DNA of 17,453 bases from an uncultured Prevotellaceae bacterium (GCA_946406585.1 CAMJLI010000023.1:1-17453); one strand, 5' to 3'; counted from the first letter of the stretch, positions 9,101-16,844 are shown. Numbers and translations: made by a program. Notes: generated by a model not told the origin, from the letters alone.

Positions 9101-10699
9101 ACGGCCTCCCGCTGGCTTGTAGACGGCGCCGGCACGGGCGTCGCTGCCCGGACTGTCGAACACTTCGTCAAGCAGGTCGCCATCCCAGTAGATGCGCTGG
9201 TTGAGGTGGCTCCAGAAAAGGGCGTCGTTAGTGTCGCCAGTGGCAGGTCCTCCGTTGATCACCTTGTCGGCAACAGTTGATACAAGACCAGATTGTGTGC
9301 TTCGTCCTAAGCAGCCAGGAAACTCGTCGCTGAAATTGGCGCAAAGTGCACGTCCGTCATCGTTGGTGGAAGCCAGACGATAGTATATCTTGCCAGTGGT
9401 GGCGTTGAAGTAGGTGCATGCCGGACTGGTCTCGTTGCAGGTGAACTGCTCTTGTCCGTGTCTGTAAGGGTCGAGGTCCGAACAGTGTTGGGCATCGCCG
9501 TGTCCCAGGCCTGTGGTGCAAAGGCCCTTGCCGTTGTCGTCGATGACCATGGAGCCAAAGACTATCTCGTCGCGTCCGTCCCAGTCCACGTCGGCGATGG
9601 CGAAGTTGTGGAAGCCTTGTCCGAAGTATGGGCTGCCGCCGCTGTATTCGTTCCAGCGCCACCGTTGGGTGAGGTTGTGGGTTGCAGGGTCAACATCGAG
9701 GGCGCACATCTTGTGACGGGTGTAGCAGCCGCGTCCCAAGAAGATGCTTGGATGACGGCCGTCGAGATATGGCGCGCCAAAATAGTGCTTCGACGAGCGG
9801 TGGCCGGTGTCGGCCTTGCCCCATACGGAGGCATAGTCGGACTCTCCTGCCTCAAAGCGTGGCAATGGGTATGCCATGGGTGTGAAGTTTTCGTTCGAGC
9901 CATCCCATCCGTAGGGCTCGCCGGTCTGTCCGTTGATATAGAGCAGATACTCGGCGCCGAAGTGTGTGTATTCGTCGCGTGGAGCAACATAGTTCATGTT
10001 GCCTATCTTGATGGTCTTGCCTGTGGCAGTGTGGATGTACATGTTGTCGGCACCCCTCATGACGGCTTCAGCCTTGCCGTCCATGTCCCAGTCGTAGGCT
10101 ATGATGTCCCACTGCTCGTCGGGACCGGCCATGAGGTTGGGACCGCAGTCTATCCACCACAGCCTTTCACCATTCAACTTGTAGCATTCCAGATGATGGA
10201 ACTTTGTGGTGTTGGCGGCATTGCGGATGTCACCGGAATAGTTGCGCTTGACGATGAACTCCTGCACTCCGTCGCCATCCACATCCCCCAGCGAAATGTC
10301 GTTGATGATGTATTCCGATGTCACCACATTGCCGTTGCGGTCGGTCACGTCGGCTACGGGGATGTCGATGTATTGCGAGGTCAAGCGCTTTACTTCAGGG
10401 CTGCGGTCTTGCTCCACGCCACGCACCACGGCGGCGACGCTATATATTGAGCCGGCGGTGCCTTGAGGGTCTGTGAAATTGGATACTCTAAGTGGTGTGC
10501 TGTTCACCTTGATGCCGTTGCGGTAGAGGTTGTAACCTGTGTCGTAGTATTCCTCTCCAAAGATTTTCCAACTTACAAAGCTGCCGGAGCCTGATGGCAC
10601 TGCCACAAGGCCACGGTCGAGTTTGTCAGTCGTGCGTTGGGCCATTGCCGGTATACAGCATAGCATCAACATGATAGCCAAAAGTGTAGATTTTCTCAT
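6164..10699 (-). CDS. Secreted PL11-like rhamnogalacturonan lyase with autotransporter-repeat tail and T9SS-like C-terminus
   Basis: The 1511-residue product should cleave the rhamnogalacturonan I backbone of pectin by beta-elimination outside the cytoplasm. A signal peptide (MRKSTLLAIMLMLCCIPAMA, cut near AQ) supports the start at 10699; 26 more codons are open upstream but look non-coding. Residues of about 22-630 form the PL11 catalytic propeller. It has repeated calcium-type motifs such as DVDGDG, DWDMDG and DVDWDG, and the conserved block SSKHYFGAPYLDGRHPSIFL near residue 305. The next ~830 residues hold at least four autotransporter-associated beta-strand-like units, near 713-750, 980-1013, 1077-1110 and 1277-1310; the clearest begins TLVKRGTNVLNIS. 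The last 50 residues (IYDASGRMV ... GVYVIRGKKVVVK) resemble a type IX secretion sorting domain. It is divergent from the regulator gene of the sugar-utilization locus. The family call is firm; the exact substrate is inferred. Confidence 0.88.
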   Translation of the reverse strand: MRKSTLLAIMLMLCCIPAMAQRTTDKLDRGLVAVPSGSGSFVSWKIFGEEYYDTGYNLYRNGIKVNSTPLRVSNFTDPQGTAGSIYSVAAVVRGVEQDRSPEVKRLTSQYIDIPVADVTDRNGNVVTSEYIINDISLGDVDGDGVQEFIVKRNYSGDIRNAANTTKFHHLECYKLNGERLWWIDCGPNLMAGPDEQWDIIAYDWDMDGKAEAVMRGADNMYIHTATGKTIKIGNMNYVAPRDEYTHFGAEYLLYINGQTGEPYGWDGSNENFTPMAYPLPRFEAGESDYASVWGKADTGHRSSKHYFGAPYLDGRHPSIFLGRGCYTRHKMCALDVDPATHNLTQRWRWNEYSGGSPYFGQGFHNFAIADVDWDGRDEIVFGSMVIDDNGKGLCTTGLGHGDAQHCSDLDPYRHGQEQFTCNETSPACTYFNATTGKIYYRLASTNDDGRALCANFSDEFPGCLGRSTQSGLVSTVADKVINGGPATGDTNDALFWSHLNQRIYWDGDLLDEVFDSPGSDARAGAVYKPAGGRLFNCDGSNTNNSTKNNPGAIADIFGDWREEIVMRAVNNTRIRIYTTNIPSEYGIYTLWHDHQYRNSIVWQSVGYNQPPHKSYFIGNLEGITVAPPPFTMTGRTEVANGGTIGSSLDGQHVIVCETNDSKVTVADGAKPWVATFNVPSWVQGTNSTALNGNSVINYTYYTCDVEGGAFDGSTRLVKQGDGILNLPNVEEKHTGNTDIWAGTLNFDGKMLNSSVWLNRFAELNSNGGTFRRIKMDYASILRPGRADNKGTITTDSLLLGFGSRVVFDIYDDVTSDQINARLLTIEKKDWKYGPEYLTPVFEFANRSAEIAPGRYLLGKVETLTGNLGDLRIEGIDTKYRTQLSLEDGNLYLDISTMRDNSDIVWSGAVSDEWSNGGAENFIGADGNSDIFVSGDNVTFNDNASQFSINLTGDIEADSIIVDNNAQAYTFKGTGSIVGNTTLVKRGTNVLNISTDNSYTGGTRISGGTIAISSLANTNQAKGNLGAVKFQADKFIIENGSELRTSTAVTNGSPISFVGEEGGAINNFGDFIVDRAMSGTVLTKRGSGWMKLNVSNSALQRLVIAGGTVQCINCSTPAKTVEFQNGTLTENTSSSYNIDVPQGKRGTWNLVDRGSYSNKLTGKGTLTVYCPVVVGTTWNATRTQITGNWSGFEGTIICKVHSSDTRFTLDNGLGMPKGTMNIPAGVELQNSGKTYRIGKVSGTGSLGGSCSFTQSGTPGANTWQVGDDTNWNWSGSVTSNANFVKMGSGRLTYSGTSNNTGTIMVSQGELMVSSGILGTGQLTVAQGATLSGGNTTAKALTNASVNVNGTMHPGLAANAFRGALFFGGKNVAFVPGSVLEIRVHNASADNSGNTYIGDIRNLTMNGTLRVTLADNYQLNVGDQIRVWEATTFMGTPVLDLPAGIEWDTTRISEGILTVVATETEGIADVSVSHDHPADIYDASGRMVRQHATSTKGLSSGVYVIRGKKVVVK

Positions 10700-10774
10700 A
10701 AAGTGAATGATTGATTGTTTCGAGGTTTTCGGGTATGTTGGTTTGCCAGGATAAAAACACCACGGCATTTGCTG

Positions 10775-10782
10775 CAAAATTA
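10775..10782 (-). promoter_or_regulatory. Putative -7 box for the PL11 lyase gene
   Basis: On the minus strand TAATTTTG (10775-10782) matches TAnnTTTG. The start of transcription would be near 10768, about 70 bases before the ATG at 10699. I find no good TTTG box at 19-21 bp upstream, so the site may depend on an activator such as the neighbouring AraC-type regulator. That dependence is inference. Confidence 0.35.
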
Positions 10783-10876
10783 CTAAAAAATATCGTTCTT
10801 GGGCATTTTGATGCTTTCTTTTTGGTGCAAATACCTTTTTTTTCCCATTTTGTCATGTTTCATATCAAAAAATCAG

Positions 10877-10884
10877 TATATTTG
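10877..10884 (+). promoter_or_regulatory. Putative -7 box for the hybrid regulator gene
   Basis: TATATTTG at 10877-10884 is a full TAnnTTTG match. The nearest TTTG (10849-10852) is 24 bp upstream, wider than usual. The leader to ATG 10985 would be about 94 bases and contains a small inverted repeat, TCCTA/TAGGA (10956-10960 and 10967-10971). Together with the box at 10775-10782, it makes the 285-bp gap a divergent regulatory region. Confidence 0.45.
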
Positions 10885-10984
10885 CAGTGCTCATAATGAA
10901 TGATATGGCATAATTTGAATGTTTCTAAGATTGCTTTTGGATTATAAAAAAGATTTCCTAAACTTGTAGGACCCTCTTTAAGAT

Positions 10985-13183
10985 ATGGCTAATATTCGTT
11001 ACTTATTCATTCTTACATTGTTCGCCTTCTTGGCTTCATGTACTTCAAATATAACCAAATACAAGATTGGAGTGTCACAATGCTCCGAGGATATTTGGAG
11101 GGATTGGCAGAATGCCGAAATGCAGATGGAGGCAAACATACATGAGGGTGTGGAATTGTGTTTCACTGCCGCTTTGGACGACAGCCAGAGGCAAATACAG
11201 CAGATAGACAGTCTGGTGGAGAGTGGCATCGACCTGTTGATTGTTGCACCCAACCAGTTGCAGAATGTAACACCAGCCATAGACAGGGCTTACGACAAGG
11301 GCATTCCTGTGATAGTGTTCGAGAGGAAGACAGGCTCCCAGAAATATACAGCATTCGTCAGCGCCGACAACCATGAGATGGGGCGTCAGATGGGCTTGTA
11401 TGTTGCAGGACTGTTGAAAGGCAAAGGGCGAGTGATGGAAATCATGGGGCTTAAAGGCTCTTCTCCAGCCGACGACCGTCACAAGGGATTCAGAGAAGCC
11501 ATTGACGATTTCCCACAAATAGAGGTGGTGGCTTCGCTGCAAGGCGACTGGACTGAAGAGACGGCATACAATACAGTGAAAAACTGGTTGGAGGGAGACG
11601 CAAGAGACGTGCTCGACCATGGCGGCATCGACTTCGTATTCGGGCATAACGACCGCACGGCTATGGGAGCACGAAGAGCCATGAAGGAAGCGGGGATCGA
11701 ACTGCCACTCTTCTGTGGCATTGACGGTCTGCCAGGCGAGAATGGAGGAATACAGCAGGTGCGCGACTCCTTGCTCGACGCTTCATATATTTATCCCACC
11801 CGCGGAGACCAGCTGTTGCAACTGGCTCTCGACATCCTCGATGGAAAGCCATACGAAAAGGAAATCATGCTCACGTCGGCTCTCGTGACACGCGACAATG
11901 CCCATGTGCTCTTGCTGGAAAGCGACGAGGTGATGCGACAGGCACAAAAGCTCGAAAAGCTCCAACAGAAGGCAAACGTCTACATGAAGCAAATCGACAA
12001 CCAACGAGTGATAATAATTCTCGCACTCGGGGTGGCATTGCTCTTGCTGCTGCTTGCCGCCGGCATATATTTCTATAACAGGCAGAGGGCAAAACTCGCC
12101 TTGGAGCGCAACAAGATGGAGCGCGAGCAACTTGATTTCTACTCTCAGGTGAGCCACGAACTGCGCACGCCGCTCACCCTTATCGAAGGACCACTGGCAA
12201 AACTGGCTGACACCAGCGACATGAGGAATGCAAGCAAAGAAACGGCTGAGCTGATGGAGATAGTGACAAGAAACACTCATCAGCTCACGCAACTCATCAA
12301 CAAAATGCTGAAAGTGCAGGCTGGAGAGGCCAATGTCGACATGTCGGCAATGAAAGATGATGAAATACCTGTGGTAAAACCATTGGAGACGCCTTCTCTG
12401 GACGCAGAGGCAGATGACAAGCCAACGGTGCTGATAGTGGATGACAATGCCGACATCAGGGCTTTCCTGAAAACCATCATGCAAGAAAAATACCAGATTC
12501 TGGAAACAGAAGATGGCCAAAAGGGATTGGAAATGGCTAAGGCGAATGTCCCCGACATCATAGTGAGCGATGTGATGATGCCGGTGATGAATGGATTGGA
12601 GTTCTGCCAAAGGGTGAAAAGCGACATGGTGACAAACCACATTCCTGTAATGCTGCTCACTGCAAGGGCCTTGAGCCAACATCAGATAGAGGGATACGAG
12701 AGTGGGGCGGATGCATACATCACAAAGCCATTCTCTTCGGAACTGCTGATGGCACGCATCGACAACCTCCTACGCAACCGCCACTTGTTGAAGGATATCT
12801 GGAGCACTACTTTGGAGAAAAACACGTCAAAGAAAGAGCGCCATATCAAACAAGAAGTGGCAAATGAGGATGCCTTTGTGGAAAAATTTAAAAAGGTGGT
12901 GGAGGAACGCATGGCCAACAGCGACCTTGGAGTGGAGGAAATTGGAAATGTAATGGGACTGAGTCGTGTGCAGCTATATAGAAAGATGAAGGCACTCACA
13001 GGATGTAGTCCTGTTGACCTCCTGCGCAAGGCACGACTGGCAAGCGCCCGACAATATTTGTTGTCCTCAGACCTTTCCGTGAGTGAAATTGCCTACAAAG
13101 TGGGGTTCTCATCACCATCCTATTTTACTAAATGTTTCAAAGATGAATACGGAATTGTTCCTGGCGACACAAGAAAATTGTAG
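10985..13183 (+). CDS. Hybrid two-component-type regulator (sugar-binding sensor, HisKA, receiver, AraC) lacking the kinase ATPase domain
   Basis: This 732-residue membrane protein should couple a periplasmic sugar signal to transcription of the adjacent SusCD locus. Residues 1-19 are a signal/anchor ending in the lipobox-like LASC. Residues of about 25-320 form a periplasmic-binding-protein (LacI/ribose-binding type) sensor: KIGVSQCS, DLLIVAPN, GIPVIVFERK, FVSADNHEMG, GHNDRTAMGA. A membrane helix spans 342-364. A short coiled linker leads into HisKA with its phosphoacceptor H391 (SQVSHELRTPLTLIEGPL). About 40 residues of acidic linker (444-480) then run straight into a receiver with D486/D487, phosphorylation site D529, T559 and K581. 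An AraC-type helix-turn-helix fills about 630-732. The N, G1, F and G2 boxes of a HATPase_c domain are absent, and there is no room for them, so the protein should not bind ATP as a kinase. Full-length relatives are usually about 900 residues or more. It precedes susC by 547 bp. Confidence 0.9.
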   Translation: MANIRYLFILTLFAFLASCTSNITKYKIGVSQCSEDIWRDWQNAEMQMEANIHEGVELCFTAALDDSQRQIQQIDSLVESGIDLLIVAPNQLQNVTPAIDRAYDKGIPVIVFERKTGSQKYTAFVSADNHEMGRQMGLYVAGLLKGKGRVMEIMGLKGSSPADDRHKGFREAIDDFPQIEVVASLQGDWTEETAYNTVKNWLEGDARDVLDHGGIDFVFGHNDRTAMGARRAMKEAGIELPLFCGIDGLPGENGGIQQVRDSLLDASYIYPTRGDQLLQLALDILDGKPYEKEIMLTSALVTRDNAHVLLLESDEVMRQAQKLEKLQQKANVYMKQIDNQRVIIILALGVALLLLLLAAGIYFYNRQRAKLALERNKMEREQLDFYSQVSHELRTPLTLIEGPLAKLADTSDMRNASKETAELMEIVTRNTHQLTQLINKMLKVQAGEANVDMSAMKDDEIPVVKPLETPSLDAEADDKPTVLIVDDNADIRAFLKTIMQEKYQILETEDGQKGLEMAKANVPDIIVSDVMMPVMNGLEFCQRVKSDMVTNHIPVMLLTARALSQHQIEGYESGADAYITKPFSSELLMARIDNLLRNRHLLKDIWSTTLEKNTSKKERHIKQEVANEDAFVEKFKKVVEERMANSDLGVEEIGNVMGLSRVQLYRKMKALTGCSPVDLLRKARLASARQYLLSSDLSVSEIAYKVGFSSPSYFTKCFKDEYGIVPGDTRKL

Positions 13184-13222
13184 ATTTTCCCAAATGTTTA
13201 CAACACTTGAGAAAAAAAAACC

Positions 13223-13230
13223 TAACTTTG
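13223..13230 (+). promoter_or_regulatory. Putative -7 box in the susC leader
   Basis: TAACTTTG at 13223-13230 is a full match to TAnnTTTG, followed by the frequent C. A TTTA at 13197-13200, 22 bp upstream, is a weak -33 candidate. Transcription from here (about 13237) would give a leader of nearly 500 bases before susC, or a small RNA ending at the T-tract near 13524. Confidence 0.4.
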
Positions 13231-13282
13231 CAGAAAATGACGTGCCATCTTGCATGTTGGTGTGAAAAATGATATAGTTAAC

Positions 13283-13329
13283 CTTGAATTGCACACTATC
13301 TGCACTGGCCAAGATACCTTTAATTCAAG
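13283..13329. repeat. 8-bp inverted repeat in the susC leader
   Basis: CTTGAATT (13283-13290) is repeated in inverted form as AATTCAAG (13322-13329), 31 bases apart. It is followed by an A-run, not a T-run, so it does not look like a rightward terminator. It could be RNA structure or a protein site; no function can be assigned. Confidence 0.3.
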
Positions 13330-13372
13330 CGAGAAAAAAAGTTTTGTGGATTAATAATGAGTTTCTGACTCT

Positions 13373-13492
13373 TTTCGAACCAAACTGCGACCTTGGGATA
13401 GGATAGAGAGTTCTGGGCATAACCATATATTATAGATATGGTGTGGACTGGCGTTTCATCTATTCTTGGGTTGTCGCAGACCTGGTTCGAAA
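13373..13492 (+). other. Extended concentric inverted repeat in the susC leader (structure A)
   Basis: TTTCGAACCA (13373-13382) pairs with TGGTTCGAAA (13483-13492), and CTGCGAC (13385-13391) pairs with GTCGCAG (13473-13479). GGATAGA (13401-13407) pairs with TCTATTC (13459-13465) with one G-U pair. ACCATAT (13422-13428) pairs with ATATGGT (13436-13442). All four helices share a centre near 13432, so the 120 bases can fold into one long interrupted hairpin. It is incompatible with the hairpin listed at 13440-13524. It may be an RNA anti-terminator form or a DNA site for a dimeric regulator. Confidence 0.6.
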
Positions 13493-13524
13493 GTGAAACG
13501 TTCATCGTCCACACCTTTTGTTTT
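13440..13524 (+). terminator. Possible attenuator or small-RNA terminator upstream of susC (structure B)
   Basis: GGTGTGGAC (13440-13448) pairs perfectly with GTCCACACC (13507-13515). The T-rich tract TTTTGTTTT (13516-13524) follows immediately. Inside it, CGTTTCA (13452-13458) pairs with TGAAACG (13494-13500), and a weaker GGGT/ACCT helix (13468-13471, 13480-13483) caps it. A GC-rich basal stem followed directly by a T-run is the form of an intrinsic terminator. It lies 206 bases before the susC ATG and reuses bases of structure A, so only one can form at a time. Termination is inferred. Confidence 0.5.
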
Positions 13525-13655
13525 CAATGGCAAAGGTAAAGCATCAAAATCACAGCGAATGACAAAAAACGTTCGTTTTATATCAAAAATGATACATGGA
13601 AACAATTTTGTTAACCTAAGAACTAAATGTGATAGCCCCAAAAGCCTTAAATCTG

Positions 13656-13663
13656 CAATTTTG
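13656..13663 (+). promoter_or_regulatory. Weak candidate -7 box close to susC
   Basis: CAATTTTG (13656-13663) differs from TAnnTTTG by one base and is followed by C. It would give a leader of about 60 bases. It lies within the small palindrome TGCAATTTTGCA (13654-13665). No TTTG box stands at the right distance, so this is only an alternative to the upstream promoter. Confidence 0.22.
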
Positions 13664-13730
13664 CAAAAAGAAAAGCAACTTACACAAAACTATAATAATA
13701 AAACCGAACACTAACCAAAACGTAAAAGCA

Positions 13731-16700
13731 ATGGAAAAACTAAAAAGGTTTCTTCTGAGCATCATGCTCATCTTTGCAAGTACTATAATGTACGCGCAAA
13801 CGGAGATTACGGGCACCGTCATCGACGAGACCGGTGAAGGCGTCATCGGTGCCACCGTGATGGAGAAAGGAACATCGAATGGTGCAGTAACCGATTTCGA
13901 TGGTAATTTCTCTTTGAAAGTCAACGAGGGAGCCACTCTCGTCATCACCTACATCGGTTATGACCCTGTGGAAATCGCCGCAACTTCTGGCTTGAAAGTT
14001 CAACTGAAGGAAAACGCCAGTGAACTTGCTGAGTTGGTGGTGACTGGTTACCAGACACAGCGCAAGGCCGACTTGACAGGTTCGGTGGCAGTGGTAAAGA
14101 CCGATGAACTGAAGACTTCATCGGATACTGACCCCATGCGTGCACTGCAGGGCAAGGTGCCGGGAATGACAATCACCAGCAATGGCTCGCCTGTGGGCGC
14201 CGGTACCGTCCGTATTCGTGGTGGCGGTTCGTTCAACTCATCCCAAGACCCTCTGTTCATCATCGATGGTGTTCCCACGACAACAAACCTGAACACATTG
14301 AACATGAACGACATCGAGTCAATGCAGGTGCTTAAGGACGCTGCCTCAGCATCTATCTATGGTAGCCGTGCTGCTAATGGTGTCATCATCATCACCACTC
14401 GCTCGGGTAAGAAAGGCGACAAGGTGAAGGTTGATTTCTCTGCAAATCTCACCGCACAGTTCTACAACAAGCAAACAATGATGGAACTGGCAAACACCAC
14501 CGAATATGCTACTGCCATGGCACAGGCTGCCATGAACGATGGCTTGGACCCAGAGAAATATGCCAACAACTATGGCCTTACTCTCCATGCCGATGCAGGC
14601 AAGACAATCCGTGCCTACGACCCTGCCACAGGCCAAATGCGCGAGTTCGTAGTAAATGGTCTCTACGGAGGTTACATGAATCTGAACAAGACCATGCGCT
14701 TCAGCGACACCGACTGGCTCGATGAAATCTCACGCACGGGATTCGCACAGAACTACGACCTCTCCATCTCGAAGGCCAATGACCAGTCGTCGGCTCTCGT
14801 GTCTTTCGGTTACAAGAAGAACAACGGTATCCTGAAATACACCGACTTTGAAAGTTTCTCTGGCCGTATCAACACCAGCTACAAGGTAAACAAGATTGTC
14901 ACTGTTGGTGAGAATGCCACCATCACCTATAGCGACCAGGTGGACTGCCAGCCATTGGAGAATGCACTGAAGATGGCTCCAACACTCCCTGTATACGAAG
15001 AGGACGGCGTGACCTTCTCTGGTCCTGTAGGAGGTATGAGCGACAGACAAAATCCTCTGCGCGAACTCTACCACAACCGCGACAACCGCTTGAAGATGTG
15101 GCGTATCTTCGGAAATGCATACGTGAATATACAGCCTATCAAAGGCCTGACATTGCGCTCGAACTTCGGTCTCGACTACTGGTCGGAATTCATTCACAGC
15201 GTGACCTACACCTGGCACTCCGACGTGGTGAATAACAGCACACCATCTACCAACCTTGGCTCAAAGAACTCCACGAAGTGGACCTGGTCGAACACAGCAA
15301 ACTATACTTTCACTGTCGCCGGCAACCACACGTTCATACTCTTGGGAGGTGTTGAGCTCCACAAGGATGTGGAAGAGCGTTCCAATGCATACGCACAGAT
15401 GTTCGCCCTGGAGAACTACAAATACATGTGGCCTGATGCAGCCACTGGCACACAGCGCGCCGGCGGTATCCGCGAGGGCTACAACCTGGTGTCATTCTTT
15501 GGCAAGGTGGACTACAACTGGAAGGACTTGGTGCTCGCTTCGTTCACCATACGTCACGACGGTTCTTCACGCTTCGGTGAGAACAACCGCTATGGTACCT
15601 TCCCAGCCGTCACTCTTGGCTACCGTATCTCTGAGAACCTGCACCAGGACTGGATCACCGACATGAAAATACGTGCTTCATGGGGTGAGACCGGTAACCA
15701 GGCCATCTCCAACTATGCCCGCTACGGCCTCTATGCTGCAACCTATGGCGGCGGTCGCAATGAGTCTACAGCTTACGACCTCAAACTCGAAGGCAGCGGC
15801 ATCTATCCTTCTGGCTTCCGTGCCACTCAGGCTCAGAACAACAATCTGAAATGGGAGACTACCGAACAGTGGAACGCCGGTCTCGACTTCAACCTCTTCC
15901 GCAACTCCGTTTACGGTTCTTTTGATACCTATATCAAGAATGTGAAGGACATGCTTATCAATCCTGCTTATCTCGGATCAATGGGTGAAGGTGGCGCTTC
16001 TTGGCTCAACGGACCAAGCCTGCGCAACTGGGGTATGGAATTCGCACTGGGATATCGCGGCACCACCAATTTCGGAATGCGTTACAATGTGAACGGAAAC
16101 CTTGACTTCTTCCGCCAGAAAGTGACCTATCTGCCTGAAACAACCACTGGTAGCTACGTCCACACAGCAAAACAAAACCTCGTGGAAGCCGAAAAGCCTT
16201 ATGGCTCAATCGTTGGATATGTGGTTGACGGACTTTTCCAAAATCGTGAGGAAGTGTTGGCAAGCGGTCAGGATAATGCACGTGTCGGCGGTCTGAAATA
16301 CGCAGACCTCGATGGCAACGGCATCATCAACGAGCAAGACCAGACATGGATTTTCAATCCCATTCCAAACTTCTCATGGGGTCTGAACGTAGATCTGGGC
16401 TACAAGGACTTCGACTTCTCGATGTTCTGGCAGGGCGTTGCAGGACAGGATGTCTACAACAACCAGAAGTTCCAGACCGACTTCTACAGCATCACCGACG
16501 CAGGAAGCAACAAAGGCAACCGCATGCTTGATGCTTGGACGACAGCCAATACCGGCAGCAGCATTCCTGCTCTGACTACCAATAACGTGGGCAACGAGAA
16601 CCGTGCCAGCACCTACTTCGTGGAGAACGGCTCTTATGCAAAACTCCGTCAATTGCAGATTGGCTACAACTTGCCAGAAAAACTTCTGAGCAAGGTCAAG

Positions 16701-16844
16701 ATGAGCAGTGCCCGCGTCTATGTCTCTGGTCACAACCTGCTCACTATCAAGAGCAGCTCGCTGACTTGCTCCGATCCTGAGAACCCTAACTGGGCTTATC
16801 CTAACAGCACTTCGTTCTCATTTGGTATTCAAACTTCGTTCTAA
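13731..16844 (+). CDS. susC: SusC/RagA family TonB-linked outer membrane transporter
   Basis: This 1037-residue outer-membrane beta-barrel imports oligosaccharides using energy from TonB-ExbBD, with a SusD lipoprotein as its lid. A signal peptide (residues 1-23, ending MYAQ) supports the ATG at 13731; 34 open codons upstream look non-coding. Residues of about 24-95 form the carboxypeptidase-regulatory-like domain (ITGTVIDETGEGVIGATV). A TonB-box-like segment follows (ELVVTGYQTQRKADLTGSVA, 101-120). The plug spans about 110-230 and carries the family signature GSRAANGVIIITTRSGKKG (211-229). The rest is barrel, ending in an aromatic residue (GIQTSF). There is no STN domain, so it is not the sigma/anti-sigma-signalling type. 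susD starts 46 bp downstream. The hybrid regulator upstream is its likely activator. By context the substrate is probably a rhamnogalacturonan fragment, but SusC sequence alone does not show this. Confidence 0.94.
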   Translation: MEKLKRFLLSIMLIFASTIMYAQTEITGTVIDETGEGVIGATVMEKGTSNGAVTDFDGNFSLKVNEGATLVITYIGYDPVEIAATSGLKVQLKENASELAELVVTGYQTQRKADLTGSVAVVKTDELKTSSDTDPMRALQGKVPGMTITSNGSPVGAGTVRIRGGGSFNSSQDPLFIIDGVPTTTNLNTLNMNDIESMQVLKDAASASIYGSRAANGVIIITTRSGKKGDKVKVDFSANLTAQFYNKQTMMELANTTEYATAMAQAAMNDGLDPEKYANNYGLTLHADAGKTIRAYDPATGQMREFVVNGLYGGYMNLNKTMRFSDTDWLDEISRTGFAQNYDLSISKANDQSSALVSFGYKKNNGILKYTDFESFSGRINTSYKVNKIVTVGENATITYSDQVDCQPLENALKMAPTLPVYEEDGVTFSGPVGGMSDRQNPLRELYHNRDNRLKMWRIFGNAYVNIQPIKGLTLRSNFGLDYWSEFIHSVTYTWHSDVVNNSTPSTNLGSKNSTKWTWSNTANYTFTVAGNHTFILLGGVELHKDVEERSNAYAQMFALENYKYMWPDAATGTQRAGGIREGYNLVSFFGKVDYNWKDLVLASFTIRHDGSSRFGENNRYGTFPAVTLGYRISENLHQDWITDMKIRASWGETGNQAISNYARYGLYAATYGGGRNESTAYDLKLEGSGIYPSGFRATQAQNNNLKWETTEQWNAGLDFNLFRNSVYGSFDTYIKNVKDMLINPAYLGSMGEGGASWLNGPSLRNWGMEFALGYRGTTNFGMRYNVNGNLDFFRQKVTYLPETTTGSYVHTAKQNLVEAEKPYGSIVGYVVDGLFQNREEVLASGQDNARVGGLKYADLDGNGIINEQDQTWIFNPIPNFSWGLNVDLGYKDFDFSMFWQGVAGQDVYNNQKFQTDFYSITDAGSNKGNRMLDAWTTANTGSSIPALTTNNVGNENRASTYFVENGSYAKLRQLQIGYNLPEKLLSKVKMSSARVYVSGHNLLTIKSSSLTCSDPENPNWAYPNSTSFSFGIQTSF

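Noticed and set aside
9452..10450. A 332-codon open frame on the plus strand opposite the PL11 lyase gene
   Set aside because: It is antisense to a well-supported coding region, its translation has no recognisable domain, and similar long antisense frames lie across the same gene because of its codon bias.
12290..12430. A frameshift that could hide a HATPase domain in the regulator gene
   Set aside because: Only about 130 bases lie between the HisKA end and the receiver, and none of the frames carries ATPase motifs; the domain is absent, not shifted.
11783..12682. A 299-codon minus-strand frame inside the hybrid regulator gene
   Set aside because: It is antisense to recognisable sensor, HisKA and receiver domains and shows only His/Leu-rich low-information sequence.
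13083..13265. A 60-codon plus-strand frame over the end of the regulator gene
   Set aside because: It overlaps the AraC helix-turn-helix coding sequence in another frame and has no start context or recognisable features.
13483..13492. GGTTCGAA word resembling a tRNA T-loop
   Set aside because: No flanking T-stem, anticodon arm or acceptor stem can be built around it; the word is explained as an arm of the long inverted repeat.
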